Below, piece after piece: positions 54,168-61,896 of a DNA stretch of 64,000 bases. Each line of letters begins with the position of its first letter. The first letter of the stretch is position 1. Source of the DNA: DTU072 sp050309775 (GTDB taxonomy: Bacteria > Bacillota > Clostridia > Christensenellales > DTU072); contig JBNRMV010000013.1 in assembly GCA_050309775.1 (NCBI GenBank), positions 124,001 to 188,000 of the forward strand. The letters are read 5' to 3'. The position numbers and the translations under genes are program-made. The notes beneath the pieces were generated by a model. It worked only from the letters and a program-made list of their open reading frames with translations. It ran no database searches and was not told the DNA's origin.

Positions 54168-55641
54168 TTTGTTCCTCATCGTACGCTATAATCTTTATCT
54201 TTTCCGGCGCTACGGATATGCCCACCCTGTCGCCTTTCATCCAGTCGTCATCTGTGTCAACAAAAAAATCATAATAGTCGTCAGTGCGGATAACGCATTG
54301 ATAATAGCTGCCTTTATAAATTGAACTGACAACCTCGCCGCCTATTATGCCCTCCGACTCGTCATCGTGGACAATGACATCGTCAAATTCTATATGCGCC
54401 TTTACTTTTGTTCCTGACGGCAAAGAACTTATGCAAGGGAACTTGCCGCCGGCTATTTCTACTATGTTTTCATCCCACATTTCTGTGATAATTTCGTTTA
54501 TTATCCTTGCTTTGTGCATGATATGCAGGTCGCCGGGTTTGATAAAAATACCTATTTTTTCGCCGACTTCGCACTCAATGTTGTCGTGAATGAGGATTTC
54601 GTTGCCTTCCTCTCCTTCGACAATTGCCGTTGTCTGATAGTGGTCTCCTTTGAATACGCTGGATTGCACCTCGGCAGTAAGCATAGCGCTTTCGTTGTTG
54701 CCTTTCAAAATATAAATATCCTCAGGACGAATAATGACATCTATGGGTTCATTCTTTTTGAAACCTTTGTCCACGCACTCAAACACATGTTCGCAAAAAT
54801 GCACACGATAGTCCTCAATCATCGTGCCGCTGAATATGTTTGATTCGCCGATAAAGTCTGCAACAAAGGCGTTCGCCGGCTCGTCATAGACTTTTTGCGG
54901 CGTGCCGATTTGTTGAATAATGCCGCCGCGCATTACAATTATGGTGTCGCTCATAGTGAGGGCTTCTTCTTGGTCATGGGTGACATAAACAAAGGTTATG
55001 CCCAACTTTTTGTGCATGTTCATAAGCTCAAGCTGCATATCCTTGCGCATCTTCAAATCCAAGGCGCCTAAAGGCTCGTCAAGCAAAAGCACTTCAGGCT
55101 CGTTGACGATAGCGCGCGCTATGGCTACCCTCTGTTGTTGTCCTCCGGACAAACTGTTGACATTGCGGTGTTCATAGTCCTCCATATCAACCATTTTCAG
55201 CACATTGTGCACCTTTTCTTTTATTTCAGACTTTGTCAGCTTGCGCATATTTTCATAAACATTGCCTTGCTTGTCCGTATGCAGCGTGCCGTCGGGTATG
55301 GACTTCAATTTAAGACCAAAAGCAATGTTGTTAAAAACATTCAAGTGCGGAAAGAGCGCGTACTTTTGAAAAACAGTATTTACGGGTCTTTCGTGCGGAG
55401 GAATGTCGGTTATGTTTTGTCCGTTTATGAATATGTCGCCCTTGGTGGGTTTTTCAAAGCCTGCTATCATGCGCAGCGTCGTTGTTTTGCCGCAGCCTGA
55501 CGGGCCAAGAAAAGTTACGAACTCGCCTCTTTTTATGGCAAAACTTATGTCGTTTACGACGGGATTGCCGTCATATTCTTTTGTTACCTTGCGGATTTCG
55601 ATAATTTTGTTTTTTGCGCTGATTTTTCTGTTCTCTGCCAT
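54151..55641 (-). CDS. potA: Polyamine ABC transporter ATPase PotA with duplicated TOBE domain
   Basis: The ATPase domain is complete: Walker A GPSGCGKTT (46-54), signature LSGGQQQR, Walker B LLLDEPLGALD and the switch His in YVTHDQEEAL. At 496 residues it is some 120 longer than usual, because the C-terminal regulatory TOBE-type module appears twice: once around VQSSVFKGDHYQT and again around VVSSIYKGSYYQC. There is also a short insert in the helical domain (PDGTLHTDKQGNVYENMRK). The ATG at 55641 has GAGG six bases upstream and lies 12 bases after puuR. It energises PotBC. Confidence 0.93.
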   Translation of the reverse strand: MAENRKISAKNKIIEIRKVTKEYDGNPVVNDISFAIKRGEFVTFLGPSGCGKTTTLRMIAGFEKPTKGDIFINGQNITDIPPHERPVNTVFQKYALFPHLNVFNNIAFGLKLKSIPDGTLHTDKQGNVYENMRKLTKSEIKEKVHNVLKMVDMEDYEHRNVNSLSGGQQQRVAIARAIVNEPEVLLLDEPLGALDLKMRKDMQLELMNMHKKLGITFVYVTHDQEEALTMSDTIIVMRGGIIQQIGTPQKVYDEPANAFVADFIGESNIFSGTMIEDYRVHFCEHVFECVDKGFKKNEPIDVIIRPEDIYILKGNNESAMLTAEVQSSVFKGDHYQTTAIVEGEEGNEILIHDNIECEVGEKIGIFIKPGDLHIMHKARIINEIITEMWDENIVEIAGGKFPCISSLPSGTKVKAHIEFDDVIVHDDESEGIIGGEVVSSIYKGSYYQCVIRTDDYYDFFVDTDDDWMKGDRVGISVAPEKIKIIAYDEEQNGKEN

Positions 55642-55653
55642 GTCCAACCTCTG

Positions 55654-56187
55654 CTAAAAATTGCTGGGGGTGGTGACCCACAGCACCCGGCTTCTTCCTT
55701 TGTTGCTATTTATTATTCTGTGTTCTTTGTGGCCGCTTATATAAAATGCGTCGCCCTTTTTTGCGGTATACTTGTATTTGCCGTGTTCAATACAAACCTT
55801 GCCTTCCAGCACATATCCGAATTCTTCGCCCTCAAACGGCAACCTGACATCACTCTGTCCGCCCTCGTCTAATAAAAGAATAATGGGTTCCATCTCATTC
55901 TTTTGGGAGTTGGGTATCAGCCAAATATTTGTTGATTCGGAATTCTCAGACTCAAAAAAGTCATTTTTCGTAAAAACTATCTTTTGTTCCTTATCCTCAG
56001 TAAAGAACTGATTCAGGCTGACGCCAAGCACATTCAAAATATCAATAAGCGTAGCAATAGACGGAGAGGCTATATCATTCTCCAATTGACTGATATAACC
56101 TTTAGTCAGCTCGCATCTGGAGGCAAGCTCTTCTTGTGTCAATCCCCTCTGCAGCCTAATTTCTTTAATTTTCGCTCCAATATCCAC
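55654..56187 (-). CDS. XRE-cupin transcriptional regulator (PuuR-like)
   Basis: The 177 residues combine an N-terminal HTH (IRLQRGLTQEELASRCELTKGYISQLEN) with a C-terminal cupin (EFGYVLEGKVCIEHGKYKYTAKKGDAFYISGHKEHRI), as in PuuR-type repressors that sense polyamines. The start is GTG at 56187, seven bases after AAGGAG. It is the first gene of the pot operon, so autoregulation is likely; the palindrome between promoter and gene (56206-56218) is the candidate operator. Confidence 0.9.
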   Translation of the reverse strand: MDIGAKIKEIRLQRGLTQEELASRCELTKGYISQLENDIASPSIATLIDILNVLGVSLNQFFTEDKEQKIVFTKNDFFESENSESTNIWLIPNSQKNEMEPIILLLDEGGQSDVRLPFEGEEFGYVLEGKVCIEHGKYKYTAKKGDAFYISGHKEHRIINSNKGRSRVLWVTTPSNF

Positions 56188-56205
56188 AAAAATTCTCCTT
56201 TGTCA

Positions 56206-56218
56206 CCATATCATATGG
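56206..56218 (-). promoter_or_regulatory. Palindrome downstream of the pot-operon promoter
   Basis: CCATAT and ATATGG flank one base, immediately past the expected transcription start and before the ribosome site of the puuR-like gene. It is a candidate binding site for that regulator. Confidence 0.4.
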
Positions 56219-56229
56219 CAATAATATGT

Positions 56230-56258
56230 ATTATAATTCTGGAGATTAGTATTGTCAA
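56230..56258 (-). promoter_or_regulatory. Promoter of the pot operon
   Basis: TTGACA (56253-56258, minus strand), 17 bases and TATAAT (56230-56235), both perfect consensus, the strongest-looking promoter of the window. Confidence 0.88.
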
Positions 56259-56382
56259 ACGAATTTATTAGTTTTGCTAAACATTTTATCAAGTTTTTCG
56301 CGCGCTACGCGTTACAAGGTTATTGTGTGTTAATACAGACCTGAATTTGCCAAAAAAAGAGCGGTATTTTTGCGTTTTAAGG

Positions 56383-56411
56383 AAAAAAAAGGAGCGGACA
56401 CCTTTCCGCTC
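56383..56411 (-). terminator. Terminator of the tetR-like gene
   Basis: On the minus strand GAGCGG, an eight-base loop and CCGCTC are followed by CTTTTTTTT, about 27 bases after the stop codon. Confidence 0.85.
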
Positions 56412-56437
56412 AATTATGCATAATATCTAAAATTGCG

Positions 56438-57013
56438 TTATTTATAAAATCCTTTGGTCACCATATCCAAAACGGTGTCTAAGTATTTCTCCGTGTGGTT
56501 TTCTTCTGCGATATAGTTTTCTATAATGAACATTCTATAAATTGAATAAAGCGTTTTTGCCAGCATGGTTTTGTCGACTTTGCGGAATTTTTCTTCCTGA
56601 ATGCCTTGTTCAAGCATTTCTTCAAGATAATCTATGGCTCTGCCGTTTATTTCTTTGTGGTGGTCATCGTGATAGGTCAAAGGAAAAATCGAAGGGTCCT
56701 TAACAAGTACGCCCAACAGCGCCTGGTCTTCCGACAAATATTTCATAGCGTTTTTGCATAGACAAATAAACCTTTTTTGGACATCTTCTTCTTTTGCGGC
56801 AGCCATAATCACCTTGTGCTGCCATTTCCACAATGCATGCTTTACGCACTCATCATAAAGCTGTTTTTTGCCGGTGACATATTGATAAATGGCGCCTTTG
56901 GTTAAGTTCATTTCGTCGGCAATATCTTCAACGGTCGTCTTTTTGTAGCCGTTTTCGCCAAATACTTTCAAAGCGGCATTGTATAAATCATGTACTTTGC
57001 TTTGTCTTTGCAT
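56438..57013 (-). CDS. TetR-family transcriptional regulator
   Basis: The 191 residues have a standard TetR HTH at the N-terminus (AALKVFGENGYKKTTVEDIADEMNLTKGAIYQYVTGKKQLY) and a helical ligand-binding domain. The ligand cannot be told. The ATG at 57013 has only a distant AAGG upstream. It is divergent from the SGNH-lipoprotein operon; its promoter (57055-57084) and the repeat array at 57093-57182 fill the gap, so it may control both directions. Confidence 0.9.
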   Translation of the reverse strand: MQRQSKVHDLYNAALKVFGENGYKKTTVEDIADEMNLTKGAIYQYVTGKKQLYDECVKHALWKWQHKVIMAAAKEEDVQKRFICLCKNAMKYLSEDQALLGVLVKDPSIFPLTYHDDHHKEINGRAIDYLEEMLEQGIQEEKFRKVDKTMLAKTLYSIYRMFIIENYIAEENHTEKYLDTVLDMVTKGFYK

Positions 57014-57054
57014 CCGTAAGTTCTACCTTCCCGCACCAATGTTCATTTTGTAAT

Positions 57055-57084
57055 ATTATAACATAAAATGGAAAAAAATGTAAA
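57055..57084 (-). promoter_or_regulatory. Promoter of the tetR-like gene
   Basis: TTTACA (57079-57084, minus strand), 18 bases and TATAAT (57055-57060). The -35 box abuts the 21-bp repeat array. Confidence 0.65.
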
Positions 57085-57239
57085 TGGGAAACTTAGGATA
57101 TAATGGGAAAAACTTTGGACTTTATGGTAAGGACTTTGGATATTCTGGTAAATTCTTTGGATTTCTTGGTGCGCAGTTTGGTTATTTGATATTGACATAT
57201 GATAAAAAAAATAATATTATATATATAAAATTATGGTAG
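57084..57239 (+). CDS. Possible micro-ORF with heptad repeats (FGxxGK)
   Basis: A 51-codon frame starts at ATG 57084 and stops at TAG 57237-57239. Its first 35 residues repeat a seven-residue unit: LGYNGKN, FGLYGKD, FGYSGKF, FGFLGAQ, FGYLI. There is no convincing ribosome site and the frame runs over the promoter of the next gene, so it may be only the coding shadow of an exact 21-bp DNA repeat, possibly a protein-gene relic. The other two frames also give short periodic peptides. Confidence 0.25.
   Translation: MGNLGYNGKNFGLYGKDFGYSGKFFGFLGAQFGYLILTYDKKNNIIYIKLW
57093..57182. repeat. 21-bp periodic repeat array between tetR-like and SGNH genes
   Basis: TTTGGA or a one-base variant occurs at 57093 (TTAGGA), 57114, 57135, 57156 and 57177 (TTTGGT), each exactly 21 bases apart. 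The spaces between are also similar (GGTAAG/GGTAAA/GGGAAA). Twenty-one base pairs is two helical turns, which would present the copies on one face of the DNA. Confidence 0.8.
57192..57220 (+). promoter_or_regulatory. Promoter of the SGNH-lipoprotein operon
   Basis: TTGACA (57192-57197), 17 bases and TATTAT (57215-57220). It begins right at the end of the 21-bp repeat array, leaving a leader of about 25 bases with AGGAG. Confidence 0.75.
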
Positions 57240-57253
57240 CAGGAGTAAAAATA

Positions 57254-58255
57254 ATGAAAAAACTAGCTTCGCTTTTGCTGGTATTTGTGCTTGCGGTCAG
57301 CCTGTGTCTGGCTATTTCCGCATGCAACAGCAACAAAAAGCTTATTGTTTATCTCGGCGACTCCATTGCCGAGGGAATCTTGGGCGCCTCGCCTGTTTCC
57401 GAACGCGAGCGATATGCCTATGCCTCCGTCATCGGAATACGCAACAACTACATATACCGAAACCGTTCCGTCAGCGGTCATCAAACAAAACAGCTGTTGG
57501 CTTTGATAAAACAAGACGACTCCGATGTGCGTATGACGCAGACCCATTTGAGGAACGCAGACATAATACATGTGTCCATTCTCGGCAATGACCTTTTGCA
57601 AAACAATCTCGGCGACCTGATACTTGATGCGGCAAAAGGCGATACCTCCACGGTAGACGATATTTTAGACAAAGCCAGGGAGAATTTTTCTGAGATTGTA
57701 AGCGTTTTGAAGGGATACAACCCCGACGCTGCGCTGATGTTCCAGACTGTTTACAACCCCATGGTGCCTGAAGCCACGCTTATAAGTCAGGACACTCGGG
57801 ACAAACTATCAGAATTGGGCATAGAGCCGGGAAGTTACAGAGAGATGGCCGGAGAGATTTTGGCAAAACTGAACGGCATAATTCACGACTATCTTGCCGA
57901 AAACCCCGGAGCATATCACATTATTGACGCCTGCGCAGAGTTTCAGCGAATATACGACATCGACCAGGAACGGGGCAAGGCGCTTATATTTGGCGACTAT
58001 GTACACCCTTCAAATGAAGGACATGCCGTCATGGCTGACCTCATTCAAGCCAAACTTGAAGAATTGGGACTGGCAAAAGCTGCTCCGGCGCTGCGTCGAT
58101 ACAAGAAGCTCAGAAATCAGCAAATAAAAGAACTTTATTCCAACAGCGTCAATGTGCGCGCCGTAAAAAAACAAATCCGAAAAGCAAAGACAGACTCCGA
58201 AGTTACCGAGATTTATTTCCGCGCCATAAAGGGCAAGTCCCCCGAGTATGTATAG
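57254..58255 (+). CDS. SGNH/GDSL-hydrolase lipoprotein
   Basis: The 333 residues begin with a lipoprotein signal ending AISAC (Cys24). The SGNH blocks are clear: VYLGDSIAEG (nucleophile Ser37), a Gly in RSVSGHQT, the GND Asn in SILGNDLLQ, and DYVHPSNEGH for the Asp-His pair. Such enzymes remove acyl or acetyl groups from sugars or lipids at the cell surface; the substrate here is unknown. An Arg/Lys-rich C-terminal tail (about 275-333) is additional. The ATG at 57254 (AGGAG eight bases upstream) is better than 57233. It leads an operon with the next lipoprotein. Confidence 0.88.
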   Translation: MKKLASLLLVFVLAVSLCLAISACNSNKKLIVYLGDSIAEGILGASPVSERERYAYASVIGIRNNYIYRNRSVSGHQTKQLLALIKQDDSDVRMTQTHLRNADIIHVSILGNDLLQNNLGDLILDAAKGDTSTVDDILDKARENFSEIVSVLKGYNPDAALMFQTVYNPMVPEATLISQDTRDKLSELGIEPGSYREMAGEILAKLNGIIHDYLAENPGAYHIIDACAEFQRIYDIDQERGKALIFGDYVHPSNEGHAVMADLIQAKLEELGLAKAAPALRRYKKLRNQQIKELYSNSVNVRAVKKQIRKAKTDSEVTEIYFRAIKGKSPEYV

Positions 58256-58268
58256 GAGAGGATAAAAA

Positions 58269-58970
58269 ATGAAAAAGTTTATAAAAGTTATGACTATTAT
58301 AGCCTTGGCGGCGCTGCTTGCAACAAATGCGCTCATGCTTATTTCTTGCAGCAAAAGAGTAAAACAAGATACTACATATTATATAGATACAAAAAAAAGC
58401 AGCATAATGGGCAGCTCTACAAAAGTCTTTCTTGACCCGGACAGCAAAATTGTCTTGCGAAAAGACGGTACGGCGACAATCTTCATAAAAACAAGCAAGG
58501 CGCTGGGCGGTTTGCTGAACTTTGCGCTGTCGCAAGGGCTTGCCTCGGATTTTGACTTGCAACCGATAATTGACGGCATCGTAATGGACTTTCTCCCCGG
58601 TTTTACCCTTGAGGACAGTCGACTTTCTTTGAATTTGTTAAAAAGCACTTTGAATTTATCCATAGTCGGGCTTGACCCCGACGACCCCAGCGTGACCGCC
58701 ATTTTTGATTCCATAGCCGCCACCGGCAAGGTGCCGTCAAATGTGACTTTGCCCGACGGTCTGGGGTTTGAATACAATGCCGAATACCGCATAAAGAAAG
58801 TCACATCGGAGTATTCGGGAGAATATATAGGAGTCTTTATGGGCGAGCAACACAAAAACGGCGAACCATATGTCATGATGACGCTGCAAAACCAAACCGA
58901 CAGCGACAAAAAACAGCTCTACTACCGCAACGAAATGCTGGATATCACTTTGATAGCAAAAGAAAAATAA
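58269..58970 (+). CDS. Lipoprotein of unknown function
   Basis: The 233 residues start with a signal MKKFIKVMTIIALAALLATNALMLISC (acylated Cys27), after AGGAGAGG in the 13-base gap from the SGNH gene. The mature part is beta-rich, with blocks such as SKIVLRKDGTATIFIKTSKAL and SEYSGEYIGVFMGEQHKNGEPYVMMTL, which look like a lipocalin-like or beta-barrel sandwich fold. No catalytic motifs. It probably works with the SGNH hydrolase, but that rests only on the shared operon. Confidence 0.78.
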   Translation: MKKFIKVMTIIALAALLATNALMLISCSKRVKQDTTYYIDTKKSSIMGSSTKVFLDPDSKIVLRKDGTATIFIKTSKALGGLLNFALSQGLASDFDLQPIIDGIVMDFLPGFTLEDSRLSLNLLKSTLNLSIVGLDPDDPSVTAIFDSIAATGKVPSNVTLPDGLGFEYNAEYRIKKVTSEYSGEYIGVFMGEQHKNGEPYVMMTLQNQTDSDKKQLYYRNEMLDITLIAKEK

Positions 58971-58990
58971 ACATTTTTTGATTGTTTCCA

Positions 58991-59019
58991 AACGCCGCCT
59001 GAAGTCAGGCGGCGTTTTT
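58991..59019 (+). terminator. Terminator of the SGNH-lipoprotein operon
   Basis: AACGCCGCCTG, a four-base loop and CAGGCGGCGTT with T-run TTTTT, 20 bases after the lipoprotein stop codon. Confidence 0.9.
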
Positions 59020-59048
59020 ATATTTTAAAATTTTATCATATCATTTGA

Positions 59049-59249
59049 CAATTTTCGCCAATTTCAGGAATAATTACTCAAGGCGGTGTTGGCGGAAATG
59101 GCGGAACTGCCGGCACACGTGGTGCTCCAGGCATATATCCGGGACTAGGCGGCAAGAAATGGAACAGCAATAATCGTGCAGAGAGCGGATCGGCTGGATC
59201 GTACGGGGCTACGGCGAACAACGGTACTAAGGGTGCAAACGGTTACTGA
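59049..59249 (+). pseudogene. Remnant of a glycine-rich surface protein (3' end)
   Basis: Between two stop codons a 66-codon open frame encodes a Gly-rich, low-complexity tail (GGVGGNGGTAGTRGAPG, later SGSAGSYGATANNGTKGANGY) with no usable start codon. It ends a few bases before its own terminator hairpin. This looks like the C-terminal end of a larger Gly-rich repeat protein whose front has been lost. The bases before it (58971-59048) show only a terminator and AT-rich filler. Whether any part is expressed is doubtful. Confidence 0.5.
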
Positions 59250-59250
59250 T

Positions 59251-59279
59251 AAAAAGGACTGTTATCGCAGTCCTTTTTA
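59251..59279 (+). terminator. Terminator behind the Gly-rich remnant
   Basis: AAAAAGGACTG, a short loop and CAGTCCTTTTT directly after the stop codon of the remnant. It supports that this was once, or still is, a transcribed gene end. Confidence 0.85.
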
Positions 59280-59295
59280 TCAGTTAAAAATGTTC

Positions 59296-59324
59296 TTTAC
59301 ATTTTGAAAAAAGTAAGCTATTAT
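59296..59324 (+). promoter_or_regulatory. Promoter of the fused ABC transporter gene
   Basis: TTTACA (59296-59301), 17 bases and TATTAT (59319-59324), directly upstream of the AGGAG and ATG of the ABC gene. Confidence 0.65.
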
Positions 59325-59340
59325 TGCATTAGGAGAAATT

Positions 59341-61893
59341 ATGATACAGCTTATTGATTTAACTAAGGAATACCGTTCTGTCGATTCCCCTACTGTTGTT
59401 GCATTAAAAAATATCAACCTGCAGCTTCCTGAGCGCGGAATGGTCTTTATTTTGGGCAAATCCGGTTCGGGGAAATCTACACTGCTGAATGTTATCGGAG
59501 GACTGGATACATACGAGGGCGGCGACCTGATAATAAACGGCGTTTCAACAAAGAATTTTACCGCCAAGGAATTTGACGATTACCGCAACAATTGCGTTGG
59601 CTTTGTGTTTCAAGAATTCCACCTCCTCGAAAACTATACAGTCGGCAAAAATGTTTCATTGCCGCTCGAACTTCAAAGAAGTAAGAACAAGGATATGCTT
59701 GTCCGCAGAGCTTTGGAGCAAGTTGATTTGAAGGGCTATGAAAGCAGAAAAGCAAGCGCCTTGTCGGGCGGACAAAAACAAAGGATAGCAATAGCCCGCG
59801 CGCTGGTCAAAGCGCCGCAAATCATTCTTGCCGACGAACCAAGCGGCAATCTGGATTCCGAAACCGGCGAACAAATATTTTCTTTGCTGAAAAAGCTTTC
59901 AGAGCAGCGGCTTATAATAGTCGTAACTCACGACCGAGATGCGGCTATGCGCTTTGGTGACAGAGTCATAGAAATAAGCGACGGTACGATAACGCAGCAG
60001 AGTATATTTTCCGAAAGTCAAGGCGTTACACCCATTACCCCTACGGTCAAAAAAGCTGCGTTGCCATTCAAAAATATATTATCCCTAAGTCTGGCAAACT
60101 TTAAGTTCAAAAAAATTCGTTTGATTTTGACTGCCCTTTTGTTTTCTTTAACCTTAACTTTTTTTCTTTTGCGGACGACCTCGCTGTTTTTTCAATGGGA
60201 CAAGGCTTCGCTCAAGATATATCAAAGCGTTGGAGAGGACACCATAGTCTTTGTCCAAGACCCTCTGCCGACAACCAACGCGCAATATGATGCCACCATA
60301 ATGCCGTGGCGCAATAAGCAAAAAATTGAAGAATACAACAAAGATTTTGAATTTATTCCTTTTTATTGCAGAGGCAAAAACTTGTGGAGCAATCTTTCGG
60401 AATTGAAAGATTATCATCCGCTTTATTATCATTATACAGACTTCATAAAATATGCCGCATTTGATGAGCATGCTTATGCCGAATACGGCATAAAAATAGT
60501 CGCCGGCAGTGCGCCCCAAAATGCCTACGAAATAGTGTTGCCCATATATTTGTACGAAAGCTTTGAAGCATATGGCTACAAAGGAGCCGCCGTCAATGGT
60601 TCTGACGATATTCTAAATAAAAATATTTATATGCCGGACATTAAAAAAACCTTAACAATAGTCGGCATCGCCGATACCGGTTTCAAGACAGATGCCTACA
60701 CTGAACTGAAGAATGTTGAGGCTGAGTTTCTCACTTATTCTGAAAGCCATAGATTGGCTATCCTAAACGGCGAGTTGCACGAAGAAGTAAATTTGTTTTT
60801 CCACAGCGCGGTTTTGGTCAATCAGCAATTTGTCGACCTTCATTTGAAAGGAAATTTTGAGAGCTATCATAATGCCCAATTTGACAGACTGGACTATGAA
60901 GTCACAGACAGCGGCATAATAAATACCCCTGCCATATCAGCGAAGAATTTAATTGGGCAAAGTCTCAATTTTGCTTTGTCATCAAATTATACCGTCACAC
61001 GCATAAAAGGACAAGGTGAACTAGTCGGAAATGAAGTTATTGTACCTTTCATATTAGCCGAACAATACACTAAAGGTCTGATGCCCTACTACCTTGAAAA
61101 CAATATGGTTATGCAGCAATCCATAACCACAGAGGATATCAATCAGCGCATTATCGATGGCATGACACTGCGCATTGCAACGCAAAACTTATCCGACGCT
61201 TCTTATTTGGAGCGTAAAGAATATACCGTCGTAGGCTATTGGACAAACCCGAACAGCGACCCGTTTTCTCAAATAGACTACATTTTGATGGAAGATAATG
61301 CCCTGATAGATTTCAGCAACGGAGACAAAAGAGTCATGGCTATGGTAACAAAGTTGTCAGGAGACAAACAAAAAGACTTGGCGTTGCTGCATTTTGCTTT
61401 CAATAACAATGTCGATGACTTGGTATATTTCAAACTTAGCGGAAAATACGGCGAACAAATCTCCAGCGCGCACCGAATTTCTACGGCTTACAAAAAATTG
61501 GGCTTTTATTGCAGCCTCGGACTGGGTATATTCAGTATTGTCATGATGCTAAACTTCATATCATACAGCATCTCCAACAAAAAAAAGGATATAGGCATAC
61601 TGCGCGCTATAGGCACAAAAAGCAGGGATATTTTTCTCATTTTCTTTTGTGAAGGCGCCGTGATAGCTTTTATTTCATTTGTTGCCGCTTGTATTATAGG
61701 CTATGTGCTTATGTGGATTATCAACATTCGGCTTGCTGCGGAGGGACTGCTTGTAAAGCTGTTTAATTTTGATTATAAGGCTATTCTCTTGACACTTGCG
61801 CTGGCGGCATTTATTGCCGCCACTGGTTGCTTGCTGCCGCTTATACGGATATTGCGGAAAAAACCCGTAGAAATTATTCAGAATGCACAATAA
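59341..61893 (+). CDS. MacB-like ABC transporter, ATPase fused to FtsX-type permease
   Basis: The 850 residues join an N-terminal ATPase (Walker A GKSGSGKST at 39-47, signature LSGGQKQR, Walker B IILADEPSGNLD, switch VVTHDRDAA) of the LolD/MacB group to a FtsX-type permease. TM1 is at about 262-285 (RLILTALLFSLTLTFFLL), then a very large extracytoplasmic domain (about 290-710), then three TMs near the end. Such proteins extract lipoproteins or export peptides, or work with a sensor kinase in bacitracin-type resistance. No two-component genes are beside it. AGGAG precedes the ATG. It ends three bases from the convergent symporter gene. Confidence 0.92.
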   Translation: MIQLIDLTKEYRSVDSPTVVALKNINLQLPERGMVFILGKSGSGKSTLLNVIGGLDTYEGGDLIINGVSTKNFTAKEFDDYRNNCVGFVFQEFHLLENYTVGKNVSLPLELQRSKNKDMLVRRALEQVDLKGYESRKASALSGGQKQRIAIARALVKAPQIILADEPSGNLDSETGEQIFSLLKKLSEQRLIIVVTHDRDAAMRFGDRVIEISDGTITQQSIFSESQGVTPITPTVKKAALPFKNILSLSLANFKFKKIRLILTALLFSLTLTFFLLRTTSLFFQWDKASLKIYQSVGEDTIVFVQDPLPTTNAQYDATIMPWRNKQKIEEYNKDFEFIPFYCRGKNLWSNLSELKDYHPLYYHYTDFIKYAAFDEHAYAEYGIKIVAGSAPQNAYEIVLPIYLYESFEAYGYKGAAVNGSDDILNKNIYMPDIKKTLTIVGIADTGFKTDAYTELKNVEAEFLTYSESHRLAILNGELHEEVNLFFHSAVLVNQQFVDLHLKGNFESYHNAQFDRLDYEVTDSGIINTPAISAKNLIGQSLNFALSSNYTVTRIKGQGELVGNEVIVPFILAEQYTKGLMPYYLENNMVMQQSITTEDINQRIIDGMTLRIATQNLSDASYLERKEYTVVGYWTNPNSDPFSQIDYILMEDNALIDFSNGDKRVMAMVTKLSGDKQKDLALLHFAFNNNVDDLVYFKLSGKYGEQISSAHRISTAYKKLGFYCSLGLGIFSIVMMLNFISYSISNKKKDIGILRAIGTKSRDIFLIFFCEGAVIAFISFVAACIIGYVLMWIINIRLAAEGLLVKLFNFDYKAILLTLALAAFIAATGCLLPLIRILRKKPVEIIQNAQ

Positions 61894-61896
61894 GCC

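Noticed and set aside
56280..56380. Possible riboswitch or RNA gene between the puuR-like and tetR-like genes
   Set aside because: Apart from the pot promoter and the tetR terminator I see no stable fold or known motif here.
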